A stretch of DNA of 64,000 nt from Streptomyces anulatus. Its GTDB lineage: Bacteria; Actinomycetota; Actinomycetes; Streptomycetales; Streptomycetaceae. This document shows, one piece after another, positions 50,681 to 58,354 of the stretch (position 1 is its first letter; each line of letters begins with the position of its first letter). The notes beneath the pieces are model-generated. The model did no database searches and was not told the origin of the DNA. It worked only from the letters and a program-made list of their open reading frames with translations. The DNA lies in NCBI RefSeq assembly GCF_014650675.1, contig NZ_BMVK01000001.1:558001-622000 (forward strand), in the 5' to 3' direction. A program made the translations under genes and the position numbers.

Positions 50681-51408
50681 GCCTCGGCCTTCGGAAGGTG
50701 CGGCTTGGTGGCGTAGGCGACGAAGCTCTTGCCGACGACCGGGTTGAGGAGCTGCTCGGCGACCCGGGTGGCGAGGGGCTTCTTCATGATGTCCCAGACC
50801 AGCAGCTTGTGGTACGCCCGCACCGGCAGCGCCTTGTCGTTGTCCACGCCGAAGGCGCACTTGAGCCACCAGTACGGCGAGTGCAGGGCATGCGCGTGGT
50901 GGGTGCCGTACGGCTTGAGGCCGGCCTCGCGGATCCGGGCGAGGAGCTGGTCGGCCTTGTAGATGCGGATGTGACCGCCCTCGACCTCGTGATAGGCGTC
51001 GGAGAGGGTCCAGCAGACCTTCTCGGGGCCGTAACGCGGAACGGTGATGGCTATCCGGCCGCCCGGCCTGAGCACCCGGACCATCTCGGCGAGGACGCCC
51101 TTGTCGTCCGGGATGTGCTCCATGACCTCGGAGATGATCACGACGTCGAAGGAGTCGTCGGGGAAGGGCAGGTTGAGGGCGTCGCCCTCCATCGCGGTGG
51201 CGGTGGCGCCCTCGGGGGCCTCCCCGGCCTCCTTCATCGCGGCGAACCACTTGGCGACCTCGCGGATCTCCTCGCCGTTCCGGTCGAGCGCGACGACCTG
51301 TGCGCCGCGCCGGTAGCACTCGAAGGCATGCCGGCCGGCACCGCAGCCCAGGTCGAGCACTCGGTCGCCGGCGGCGAGCGGGAAGCGGGTGAAGTCGACG
51401 GTCAGCAC
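50677..51408 (-). CDS. Class I SAM-dependent methyltransferase
   Basis: A 243-residue UbiE/COQ5-like methyltransferase. GDRVLDLGCGAGRHAFECYRRGAQVVALDRNGEEI is the SAM-binding region, GDALNLPFPDDSFDVVIISEVMEHIPDDKGVLAEMVRVLRPGGRIAITVPRYGPEKVCW has motifs post I and II. The middle of the chain has HIRIYKADQLLARIREAG. It lies between the glycosyltransferase gene (70 bases upstream) and the barrel-fold gene (4-base overlap), so the three may act on one lipid- or glycan-linked molecule. The acceptor is unknown. Confidence 0.9.
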   Translation of the reverse strand: MLTVDFTRFPLAAGDRVLDLGCGAGRHAFECYRRGAQVVALDRNGEEIREVAKWFAAMKEAGEAPEGATATAMEGDALNLPFPDDSFDVVIISEVMEHIPDDKGVLAEMVRVLRPGGRIAITVPRYGPEKVCWTLSDAYHEVEGGHIRIYKADQLLARIREAGLKPYGTHHAHALHSPYWWLKCAFGVDNDKALPVRAYHKLLVWDIMKKPLATRVAEQLLNPVVGKSFVAYATKPHLPKAEA

Positions 51409-51478
51409 GAGGGCCTGCCTTCGAGGTCGGAGGTACGGGTTGCGACGATCGGGTCCGCGGTCGCCCGGGGGCGCGCGG

Positions 51479-52792
51479 TCACCTGCGGACTCCGCGGGCG
51501 ATGATCGCCTGACGGTACAGCTCGGCCGTTCCGGCTGCCGCCCTGGCCCAGGTGAAATTGGCCAGCACCCGCTCGCGGCCTGCCGCGCCGAGCCGGGCGC
51601 GCAGCTCGGGGCTGTCCAGCAGCCGGGCCAGCGCCCCGGCCAGCGCGTCCGCGTCGCCGGGCGGCACGGCGAGGCAGGTCTCCCCGTCGCGGCCGGAGAC
51701 CTCGGGGATCGCGCCGCCGGTGGTCGCGACCAGCGGGGTGCCGGTGGCCATGGCCTCGGCGGCGGGCAGCGAGAACCCCTCGTACAGCGAGGGCACGCAG
51801 GAGACCTGGGCGCTGCGCACGAGGTCGACCAGCTCGGCGTCGCTTATGCCCTTGACGAACTCGACGGCGTCCGCGAGCCCGTGCCGCTCGATCGCGCGGG
51901 CGACCGGGCCGTTCTCGGCGCGCTTGCCGACGACGACGAGGTGGGCGGCCGGGTTCTCGGTGCGGAGCTTGGCGAGGGCGTCGACGAGGTGGACGAGGCC
52001 CTTGAGCGGGACGTCGGCGCTGGAGGTGGTGACGATGCGGCCGGGCACCTCGGGGACCGAGGGGTCGGGGGACCACAGGTCGGTGTCGGCGCCGATGTGG
52101 ACGACGCTGATCCGGTCCGCGTTCACTCCGAGGTCCTCGACGATCTCGTCGCGGGAGGAGCCGGAGACGGTGAGGACGGTGTCGAGCTTGCGGGCGACCC
52201 GCTTCTGCATCCGGGTGAAGGCGTACCAGCGGCGTACGGAGGCGCGGCGGCGGCGGTTGGCGGCGGCCTCCAGGTCGAGCCTGCGGTCCACGGTGATGGG
52301 GTGGTGGATCGTCGTCACGAGCGGGGCCCCGAGGTCGCCGAGGAGCCCGTATCCGAGGGTCTGGTTGTCGTGGACGACGTCGAACTCGCCGCGCCGGGCC
52401 AGCAGATGGCGGCGGGCGCGCAGGCTGAAGGTGAGCGGTTCCGGGAATCCGCCGGTCCACATGGTGGCGACCTCGGCCAGGTCGATCCAGTCGCGGTACT
52501 CGCCGCGCTTCGGGGTGCGGAAGGGGTCGGGCTGGCGGTAGAGGTCGAGGCTGGGCAGCTCGGTGAGCGGAACGCCCTCGTCGAGCACCGGGTAGGGCTG
52601 CGCGCCGATCACCTCGACGCGGTGGCCGAGGCGGGCCAGCTCCCGGCCGAGGTGGCGGACGTACACGCCCTGGCCGCCGCAGAACGGATTGCCCTTGTAC
52701 GTGAGGAGTGCGATGCGCAACGGCCGGTCGCCGGTCCCGGCGGAGGTGCCGTCGCCCGTGCGGGGGCCTGTCTCTATGGCCTCAGCGGTCAC
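51479..52792 (-). CDS. Family 4 (GT-B) glycosyltransferase
   Basis: A 437-residue retaining glycosyltransferase. The N-terminal lobe has LRIALLTYKGNPFCGGQGVYVRHLGRELARLGHRVEVIGA (G-G-x-G-x-Y donor/acceptor loop) and HHPITVD, the C-terminal lobe has TTSSADVPLKGLVHLVDALAKL and VSCVPSLYEGFSLPAAEAMATGTPLVATTGGAIPEV, the E-x7-E nucleotide-sugar motif. It lies at the head of the operon with the methyltransferase and the barrel-fold protein. Two KstR-type boxes are 54-95 bases upstream of its ATG, so it may belong to the KstR regulon, unusual for a glycosyltransferase. Confidence 0.92.
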   Translation of the reverse strand: MTAEAIETGPRTGDGTSAGTGDRPLRIALLTYKGNPFCGGQGVYVRHLGRELARLGHRVEVIGAQPYPVLDEGVPLTELPSLDLYRQPDPFRTPKRGEYRDWIDLAEVATMWTGGFPEPLTFSLRARRHLLARRGEFDVVHDNQTLGYGLLGDLGAPLVTTIHHPITVDRRLDLEAAANRRRRASVRRWYAFTRMQKRVARKLDTVLTVSGSSRDEIVEDLGVNADRISVVHIGADTDLWSPDPSVPEVPGRIVTTSSADVPLKGLVHLVDALAKLRTENPAAHLVVVGKRAENGPVARAIERHGLADAVEFVKGISDAELVDLVRSAQVSCVPSLYEGFSLPAAEAMATGTPLVATTGGAIPEVSGRDGETCLAVPPGDADALAGALARLLDSPELRARLGAAGRERVLANFTWARAAAGTAELYRQAIIARGVRR

Positions 52793-52845
52793 ACTCGGCC
52801 CCCTTCTGACTGCGTGTTCGCCGGAGCGTAACCGGTCGCGCTAAT

Positions 52846-52887
52846 CTAGAACAAGTTTCAGACTTGCTAGAACAAGTTTCATACTTG
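52846..52887. promoter_or_regulatory. Tandem KstR-type operators between GT4 and kstR-like genes
   Basis: TAGAACAAGTTTCA occurs at 52847-52860 and 52868-52881, each matching TnnAACnnGTTnnA. Each is embedded in one of two tandem 21-bp units that differ at one base, so two dimers would sit on the same face, two helical turns apart. Confidence 0.75.
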
Positions 52888-53058
52888 ATCGTTCGACGTG
52901 CATCGAATCTACCGGCAGGTAGCGTCGGCGTGACGGCCGGAACAGGTGATTCGCGCCACGACGGACGCCCTGGCATGCTGTGCGCGCCCGGCCGGGCCGC
53001 TTCGTCCGTCCGGGTGCGGAATCAAGCCATGGATCACGGATCGTGGATCGGGGACAGC

Positions 53059-53670
53059 ATGACCGCGGACGCCAGACCGGCAGCGCCTCCGCTGACCGAA
53101 CGCCAGGAGGCCCGTCGCCGCCGCATCCTGCACGCCAGCGCCCAGCTGGCCAGCCGGGGCGGGTTCGAGGCGGTGCAGATGCGGGAGGTGGCCGAGGCCG
53201 CCGGGGTCGCACTGGGCACCCTGTACCGCTACTTCCCGTCCAAGATCCATCTGCTGGTCGCGACCATGCAGGACCAGCTGCAGCACATGCACACGACGCT
53301 CCGCAAACGCCCGCCGGCCGGCGACGACGCGGCCCAGCGGGTGGCCGAGACGCTGATGCGCGCCTTCCGCGCCCTGCAGCGCGAACCGCACCTCGCGGAC
53401 GCCATGGTCCGCGCCCTCACCTTCGCGGACCGCAGCGTGAGCCCCGAGGTGGACACCGTCTCCCGGCTCACCACGGCGATCATCCTGGACGCGATGGGCC
53501 TGGAACACCCGACCCCGGAGCAGCTCTCCGCGGTCCGGGTCATCGAGCACACCTGGCACTCGGCACTGATCACCTGGCTGTCGGGCCGGGCTTCGATCGC
53601 CCAGGTGAAGATAGACATCGAGACGGTCTGCCGTCTCATCGACCTGACGGCGGAGCCGGGCCGGAACTGA
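53059..53670 (+). CDS. kstR: KstR-like TetR repressor
   Basis: A 203-residue repressor. LTERQEARRRRILHASAQLASRGGFEAVQMREVAEAAGVALGTLYRYFPSKIHLLVATMQDQLQHM is the helix-turn-helix region and closely follows mycobacterial KstR (RQEARRRRI..., G-T-L-Y-R-Y-F-P-S-K-x-H-L-L-V). The C-terminal part ends ARASIAQVKIDIETVCRLIDL-like, here SGRASIAQVKIDIETVCRLI, as in KstR. KstR senses CoA-linked steroid intermediates and controls lipid degradation genes. Matching boxes lie in its own promoter region and before both beta-oxidation operons. The start is ATG 53059; ATG 53029 is possible. The 3' end overlaps the convergent PPTase by 35 bases. Confidence 0.88.
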   Translation: MTADARPAAPPLTERQEARRRRILHASAQLASRGGFEAVQMREVAEAAGVALGTLYRYFPSKIHLLVATMQDQLQHMHTTLRKRPPAGDDAAQRVAETLMRAFRALQREPHLADAMVRALTFADRSVSPEVDTVSRLTTAIILDAMGLEHPTPEQLSAVRVIEHTWHSALITWLSGRASIAQVKIDIETVCRLIDLTAEPGRN

Positions 53671-54298
53671 GGAGCGGCGCGGGGGCGCCGTCGGCTCCGG
53701 CGAGTGCCACCACGGCCGCACGGCGGTGGTCCGTCCACGCGGTCAGCCGGACGTCGTCCCGCCCGGCCTCGAACCCGGCCTTGAACAGCGCCTCCCGCCG
53801 GACCCACAACCGCAGCAGCGCCGGGCCGGGGTCCGGCCCGGCGCGGGCGGCGTCCACCTCGTCCTCCGGCAGCACCCGCCGCAGCACGGCCAGGGGACCG
53901 GGCCGGCGCGTCAGGGGCTCCACGTCGATACCGACCGGGCCCGGCCCGACCGCCGCCGCGGCGAGGCCGTCGGCGTGGCTGTAGCTGACGCCCAGCTCGG
54001 GGTGGTCCGGGAGATACGGCCGGCCGTGCCCGTCCCGCCCGCATCCGGGGCAGCGCTGGGCCGGCTCCACCGCGTCCGGCGGCAGCCCGGTGACCCGGGA
54101 GGCGCACAGCCGCAGCAGCAGCCGGGCCGCCACCACGTCGTCACGCCGGCCCGGCACCCGGATCCCCGCGAGCCGCCGCCGCTCCCACGGGGCGAGCAGG
54201 CGCTCGTCGAGCTCCGGGTGCGCCAGCACCTCAGCGGTGGTGGCCACCAGCGCCACGGTGGCCGGGCCCTGCCCGGGGGCCGGCGGGAGAGGGGTCAC
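53636..54298 (-). CDS. Sfp-type 4'-phosphopantetheinyl transferase
   Basis: A 220-residue enzyme that transfers phosphopantetheine from CoA to a carrier protein. GIDVEP at 123-128 holds the magnesium-binding Asp and Glu, and WVRREALFKA at 165-174 is the W-x-x-K-E-A-x-x-K-A motif, with Arg in place of the first Lys. LGVSYSHADGLAAAAVG is the HADG-type N-lobe element. It also has a CPGC pair. The gene is 10 bases after the acyl carrier protein gene, which suggests a dedicated modifier of that carrier. Confidence 0.9.
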   Translation of the reverse strand: MTPLPPAPGQGPATVALVATTAEVLAHPELDERLLAPWERRRLAGIRVPGRRDDVVAARLLLRLCASRVTGLPPDAVEPAQRCPGCGRDGHGRPYLPDHPELGVSYSHADGLAAAAVGPGPVGIDVEPLTRRPGPLAVLRRVLPEDEVDAARAGPDPGPALLRLWVRREALFKAGFEAGRDDVRLTAWTDHRRAAVVALAGADGAPAPLLSSGPAPPSGR

Positions 54299-54308
54299 CG
54301 GCCAGGGC

Positions 54309-54560
54309 TCACCCGGCCGGCGCCTCCGCCAGGTCGGCGGAGGCGAGGAAGCGCTCCTTGACGCGGGCGAGGGTGCGGAAGTCGTCGATGGTGACCTCCT
54401 GCAGATCGATGCTGCTGCCCGAGATCTCCTCCAACAGGTCGATGAACTCCAGGAAGTCCATCGAGTCGATGAGGCGGGCCTCGATGAGGTCCTCCTCGAC
54501 GCCGATCGGGCCGTCGAGGCCGGGATTCTTCTCGTTGAGCCACGCTACGACACGTTCCAT
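54309..54560 (-). CDS. Stand-alone acyl/aminoacyl carrier protein
   Basis: An 83-residue acidic carrier protein. IDSMDFLEFIDLLEEISGSSIDLQEV contains the phosphopantetheine-accepting Ser33 in D-S-M and helix II, which docks to partner enzymes. The 126-base gap upstream separates it from the SerRS-like ligase gene and holds only a small hairpin; they are co-oriented. In related systems a SerRS-like enzyme loads an amino acid onto just such a carrier. It is therefore an aminoacyl carrier in this model. Confidence 0.9.
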   Translation of the reverse strand: MERVVAWLNEKNPGLDGPIGVEEDLIEARLIDSMDFLEFIDLLEEISGSSIDLQEVTIDDFRTLARVKERFLASADLAEAPAG

Positions 54561-54661
54561 GGGAGAAATCGCTCCTCTTGTCTCTGTTCGGATGGCGGCC
54601 GGCCGGCTGTTGCCGTTCGGATGACGGCAGGTCGGCCGGTCGGCCAGGAGTGAAGATCGGG

Positions 54662-54700
54662 TCAGGAACCGGCGGCGCGCGGCCGCTCAGGAACCGGCGG
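54662..54700. repeat. Duplicated 14-bp segment over the ligase stop
   Basis: TCAGGAACCGGCGG occurs at 54662-54675 and 54687-54700. The second copy contains the stop codon of the ligase gene; the first lies 25 bases further downstream, as if the gene end had been duplicated. Confidence 0.7.
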
Positions 54701-55544
54701 AGCGGAGCCGCTCCAGGGCCTGCTCGGCGGTGCCGTGCGCGAGGATCATCGCGTGCACCCAGCGCTCCATCCCGAAGGCGACGCAGGAGCTGTACGCGGG
54801 GCCGTGGGACCCGGCCCGGATGCCGAGCCGCTCGCCGAAGAAGTTGCGGTGCCGGTTGACGGAGGCGATGGCCGTGCCGTCGGGGGCGCTGTACTCGTAC
54901 TTCACCGGGTCCAGCGCCATCAGGCGGGCCCGCGACCCCCCGTTGTCGTAGAACGGGTCGTCGGCCGCGGCCCGGGTCAGGGTCAGGCCGAGCCGTCCGG
55001 CCACCTCCTGGATGAACTCCCCGCCGCGTTCCTGGTGTTCGGCGGCTCCGTCCTTGGTGCCGAGATAGACCACCTCACGCATGTGGAACCCCCAGAGGCG
55101 GCGCAGGCCGTCGTAGTGGGTCTCGTTGCGGAAGCAGCGGCCGACCGCGGAGAGCCGCAGTCCGTCCTCGCCGACGTCCTCGCCCTCCAGGGAGAGCAGC
55201 AGCCCGTAGCAGGTCGCGGACGGCAGCACATGGCCGGTCGGCTGCAGCGGCAGGTCCCGGGGCGAGCCGCCGGAGGCCAGACCGTCGAGCGTCTCCGGGC
55301 CGAACCGCCCTGCGGAGACGCCGATATGGGGGAAGTTGCGGAAGAAGTCGAGTCGCGCCAGCCCGTCGACGGACAGCAGGGGCGGTCCCACGACCTCGGG
55401 GGCGGCGAGCCGCGCGGCGAGGCCGGTCAGCAGTTCGTCCAGGCCCCGCAGCAGGGCGGTGCGGACCGGGTCCAGCGTGATCAGCCCGGCACCGGGGCTC
55501 TTCAGCGTGATACCCGGCAGGGCCGTGATGCTGGATGTGTTCAT
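54687..55544 (-). CDS. SerRS-like amino acid:[carrier protein] ligase
   Basis: A 285-residue class II synthetase core without any tRNA-binding arm. Motif 2 is CFRNETHYDGL (Arg139, Glu141), motif 3 is AFGMERW (258-262), and the zinc ligands of the atypical-SerRS class fit Cys112 (PSATCYG), Glu157 (FHMREVVYLG) and Cys254 (YSSCVAFG). This is the layout of Bradyrhizobium Bll0957-type enzymes, which activate Gly or Ala with ATP and load it on a carrier protein. The specificity is unknown here. A carrier protein and a PPTase follow in the same operon. Confidence 0.88.
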   Translation of the reverse strand: MNTSSITALPGITLKSPGAGLITLDPVRTALLRGLDELLTGLAARLAAPEVVGPPLLSVDGLARLDFFRNFPHIGVSAGRFGPETLDGLASGGSPRDLPLQPTGHVLPSATCYGLLLSLEGEDVGEDGLRLSAVGRCFRNETHYDGLRRLWGFHMREVVYLGTKDGAAEHQERGGEFIQEVAGRLGLTLTRAAADDPFYDNGGSRARLMALDPVKYEYSAPDGTAIASVNRHRNFFGERLGIRAGSHGPAYSSCVAFGMERWVHAMILAHGTAEQALERLRSAGS

Positions 55545-55973
55545 GAAACCGCGTCCTTCTCGGTGTGGGCCGGCAAACGGGACGCCCCTCGGGCGTACGG
55601 ACCACATCGCCGTGGCGTCGGCGGGCCCGAACAGGCCCGTGACCGACCGGAGTACGGGTAGGCAAACGGGATGACGCCCCGTCACGAACCCGACCGCGCC
55701 CTTGGACACTAGGCCCGTCGCTCACCTGTTGTCTAGACCAAAAATACCGAACGGCAGGTATCGATTCCGTGGCCGCCGAGTACAGGACGGCATCCCATAT
55801 CCCCATATGTGGCAGACACTTGACAGCCCGGGCGGTCTGGACCAATCCTGCTGACCGACGTGGTCACGGCTCCTCCCGCCACGGCACTGCCATCCGTCCC
55901 GCCGTCCGCGGCGACCCCGCTCCCCCGGGGTCGCCGCACGGCCGGCCGAGGAGAAGGACCTGCCATCAACCTC
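55545..55973. other. Divergent promoter region of the carrier-protein cluster
   Basis: This 429-base gap separates the ligase operon from the dioxygenase operon. No gene is convincing. It contains a GTCTAGAC palindrome, ATACC-GAACGGCA-GGTAT (inverted 5-bp arms, about 55744-55761), a TTGACA -35-like hexamer at 55820-55825, and a lower-GC section (55735-55810) likely to hold the two promoters. An unidentified regulator may bind the inverted arms. Confidence 0.5.
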
Positions 55974-57062
55974 ATGACGACACCCGCCCCTCGCCGTCGG
56001 CCCCGCCTGCACCGCGCGGCGTCGGACATCCCGTACTTCAGCGCGGACGGCGAGGCCTACCTCGCGCAGACCGCCCTGCGGGAGCTCGACAAGTCGCGTC
56101 CGCTGCGCGTCCTGTCCGAGGAGGACTTCGCCCACTGGCAGACGTACGGCTACGTCATCGTCCGGGAAGCTGTCCCGGCCCCGGTGGCACGTCGACTGCT
56201 GGACTTCACCTGGGACTTCCAGGGCCTGGACCCCGAACGGCCGGAGAGCTGGTACGAGGAGCGGCCACTGCGCTCCGAGCTGGACCAGCAACTGCACATC
56301 TACGGCTTCGTGGAGGCGTACCACCACCAGCTCCTCTGGGACAACCGGCAGTCGCAGCGGGTGTACGACGCCTTCGTCGACGTATGGGACTGCGAGGAGC
56401 TGTGGGTCACCCTCGACCGGCTCAACCTCAACCCGCCCAACCGGGGCAACCGTGACCGCGCCCTGATCGAGCCGACGGACCGGGGCTTCGACATCGAGCT
56501 CCACTGGGACATCGACACCACGCTCGCCGTCCCGCCGCAGCGGGTGCAGGGCATCATCGCCCTCAACGACACCCGGCCGGAGACGGGCGGCTTCCAGTGC
56601 TGCCCGGAGCTGTTCCGGCAGTTCGACACCTGGAAGACCGGCCAGCCCGGGGACCGGGACCCCCTGCGTCCCACCATCGACCGGGACGAACTCCCCGTCG
56701 TACGACCGGATCTGCGCCCCGGCGACCTGCTCATCTGGAACGGTCTGCTCGCCCACGGAGTGGCGCGCAACCTCTCCGAGAGCGGGGTGCGGGCCGTGCA
56801 GTACCTGTCGATGATGCCCGCGCTGGAGGAGCACGAGCGGCTGCGCAAATCCCGCGTGGAGTCCTGGCGCCACCTGCGCACCCCGCGCTGGAACCGCACC
56901 CTCGTCGGCGACCCGGTACGGCCCGAGTCCCAGCGCTACGCCACGGCCGAGCTGAACCCGCTGGGCAGCCGGCTGCTGGGGCTCGCCTCGTGGCAGGACC
57001 CGGTCGAGGACACCGCACCCGCCGCGCAGAGCGGGGAGCCCTCGTGCGCCGCGTCTGTCTGA
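55974..57062 (+). CDS. PhyH-like Fe(II)/2-oxoglutarate dioxygenase
   Basis: A 362-residue non-haem iron oxygenase. The metal triad is His177 and Asp179 in ELHWDID and His261 in LLAHGVARNLSES, and Arg265 a few residues on could bind 2-oxoglutarate. Other parts (FAHWQTYGYVIVREAVPAPVARRLLDFTWDF, GDLLIWNGLLAHG) match phytanoyl-CoA hydroxylase-type enzymes. It most likely hydroxylates or otherwise oxidises the carrier-bound amino acid or the final product. The ATG at 55974 is assumed; AAGGA lies about 16 bases upstream, farther than usual. The next gene starts inside its last codons. Confidence 0.9.
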   Translation: MTTPAPRRRPRLHRAASDIPYFSADGEAYLAQTALRELDKSRPLRVLSEEDFAHWQTYGYVIVREAVPAPVARRLLDFTWDFQGLDPERPESWYEERPLRSELDQQLHIYGFVEAYHHQLLWDNRQSQRVYDAFVDVWDCEELWVTLDRLNLNPPNRGNRDRALIEPTDRGFDIELHWDIDTTLAVPPQRVQGIIALNDTRPETGGFQCCPELFRQFDTWKTGQPGDRDPLRPTIDRDELPVVRPDLRPGDLLIWNGLLAHGVARNLSESGVRAVQYLSMMPALEEHERLRKSRVESWRHLRTPRWNRTLVGDPVRPESQRYATAELNPLGSRLLGLASWQDPVEDTAPAAQSGEPSCAASV

Positions 57063-58354
57063 CCCTGCCCACCCACCGGGCCTGCACCGGCACCATCGCG
57101 GCGACCGGCGAGGAAGCGGCGTACGGAGCACGGCAGTTCGGCGTCGAGGTGCACCTCCTGATCCTGGACTCCTCCCCCGCTCCGGTGCTCGCCGAGCACC
57201 GGAGAGCGGTGGCCGCGCTGCCCCCGTCCCCCGGCGTGACCGTCCACCATCTCGACGAGGACGAGCAACGCGCCTTCCTGCACGAGGTGATCGGCCGGTC
57301 CGGCGGCGCTCCGCCGGACCGGCTGCTGGAACTGATGCTGCCGTCCCGCGTCTCCTACGGCGCCTGCACCAACCGGGCGTTCCTCATCGCCCAGGCCCTC
57401 GGCTGCACGTCCGTCCACCGCCGGGACTCCGACAGCCGCTACCAGCACCTCGACGGCGAACCGGTCTTCCCCCTCCACCAGGAGCTCACCTACCTCGGCC
57501 GACGCGCCGATGCCGTACGCGAGTCGGCGACCCGGAGCAAGCTGCCGCCGGGGGCCGGGGAACGTCGGGTGACGATGGCCGGCGGCTCCTTCGTGGGGGA
57601 GATGTCGGTGGACGTCGCGGAGATCCGTGACCTCGACCCGGACACGTACCGCGAACTGATCGGCCTGTCGATACCCGACGGATACCCGGAGATCTGGCGC
57701 GGACATCTGATCGACGAGTCCTTCCGGGGCGCCGGGGACACCGCGTTCGACGGCGACCGCACCACGCTCGCCCCCGTCAGCCCGATGCGCGTGGACATGT
57801 GCAACATCGCGCTCGACCACGAGGTCTACCGCCGGGTCCCGCTGCCGCCCGCCACCGACACCATCGGCAGCGACTACTTCCTGATCCACCTCCTCCACGA
57901 CGCCAGGATGCCCGGCGTCCAGCACAACCGGCACATCGTCAACTTCCACACGGCGGAACGGCGTACGGACGACGGGTTCGTCGCCTACCAGCTGCGCTTC
58001 GTGAAGTTCCTGCTGTCCAAGGCGTATCTCAACGCCGTGTACGCGAGGACGGCGGCGGCGGGTGACGCGCTGCTCGACGCCGAAGGCCACATCCGGGCGG
58101 GCGAGATCGCCGGATTCGTCCGGGACAGCACCGGCCTCGACCGGGCGTCGGGCGTCCACCGCCTGGACGTCCTCGACGACGCCTACCGGCGGCTCGGCGA
58201 CCGCTACAAGACGGTCGCCGACATCCTCGTCGAACGCCGCTCCCGGCTTTTGGACGAGGCCCGCGACGACATGGCCGACTTCGCGCTCCTGATCGACCGC
58301 TGGGAGGCGTTGACTCGTGCGAGCGCCGAAACAGGCCTGGCCGGGACCCGATGA
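57044..58354 (+). CDS. Unrecognised protein, GT-A-like N-terminal features
   Basis: A 436-residue protein beginning RRVCLTLPTHRACTGTIAATGEEAAYGARQFGVEVHLLILDSS, a Rossmann-like opening reminiscent of GT-A glycosyltransferases, with CTSVHRRDSDSRYQ (an acid-rich D-x-D-like motif) and SDYFLIHLLHDARM later. I do not recognise the family. It is cytosolic with no signal or membrane segment. The GTG at 57044 is supported by GGGGAG six bases upstream and overlaps the dioxygenase gene by 19 bases; its stop overlaps the next gene by 4, so it is part of one tightly coupled operon. It may glycosylate or condense the product, but this is a guess. Confidence 0.7.
   Translation: MRRVCLTLPTHRACTGTIAATGEEAAYGARQFGVEVHLLILDSSPAPVLAEHRRAVAALPPSPGVTVHHLDEDEQRAFLHEVIGRSGGAPPDRLLELMLPSRVSYGACTNRAFLIAQALGCTSVHRRDSDSRYQHLDGEPVFPLHQELTYLGRRADAVRESATRSKLPPGAGERRVTMAGGSFVGEMSVDVAEIRDLDPDTYRELIGLSIPDGYPEIWRGHLIDESFRGAGDTAFDGDRTTLAPVSPMRVDMCNIALDHEVYRRVPLPPATDTIGSDYFLIHLLHDARMPGVQHNRHIVNFHTAERRTDDGFVAYQLRFVKFLLSKAYLNAVYARTAAAGDALLDAEGHIRAGEIAGFVRDSTGLDRASGVHRLDVLDDAYRRLGDRYKTVADILVERRSRLLDEARDDMADFALLIDRWEALTRASAETGLAGTR

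Noticed and set aside
55545..55973. Small open frames in the divergent gap of the carrier-protein cluster as hidden genes.
   Set aside because: They lack ribosome binding sites and domain features, and the lower-GC stretches suggest promoters.
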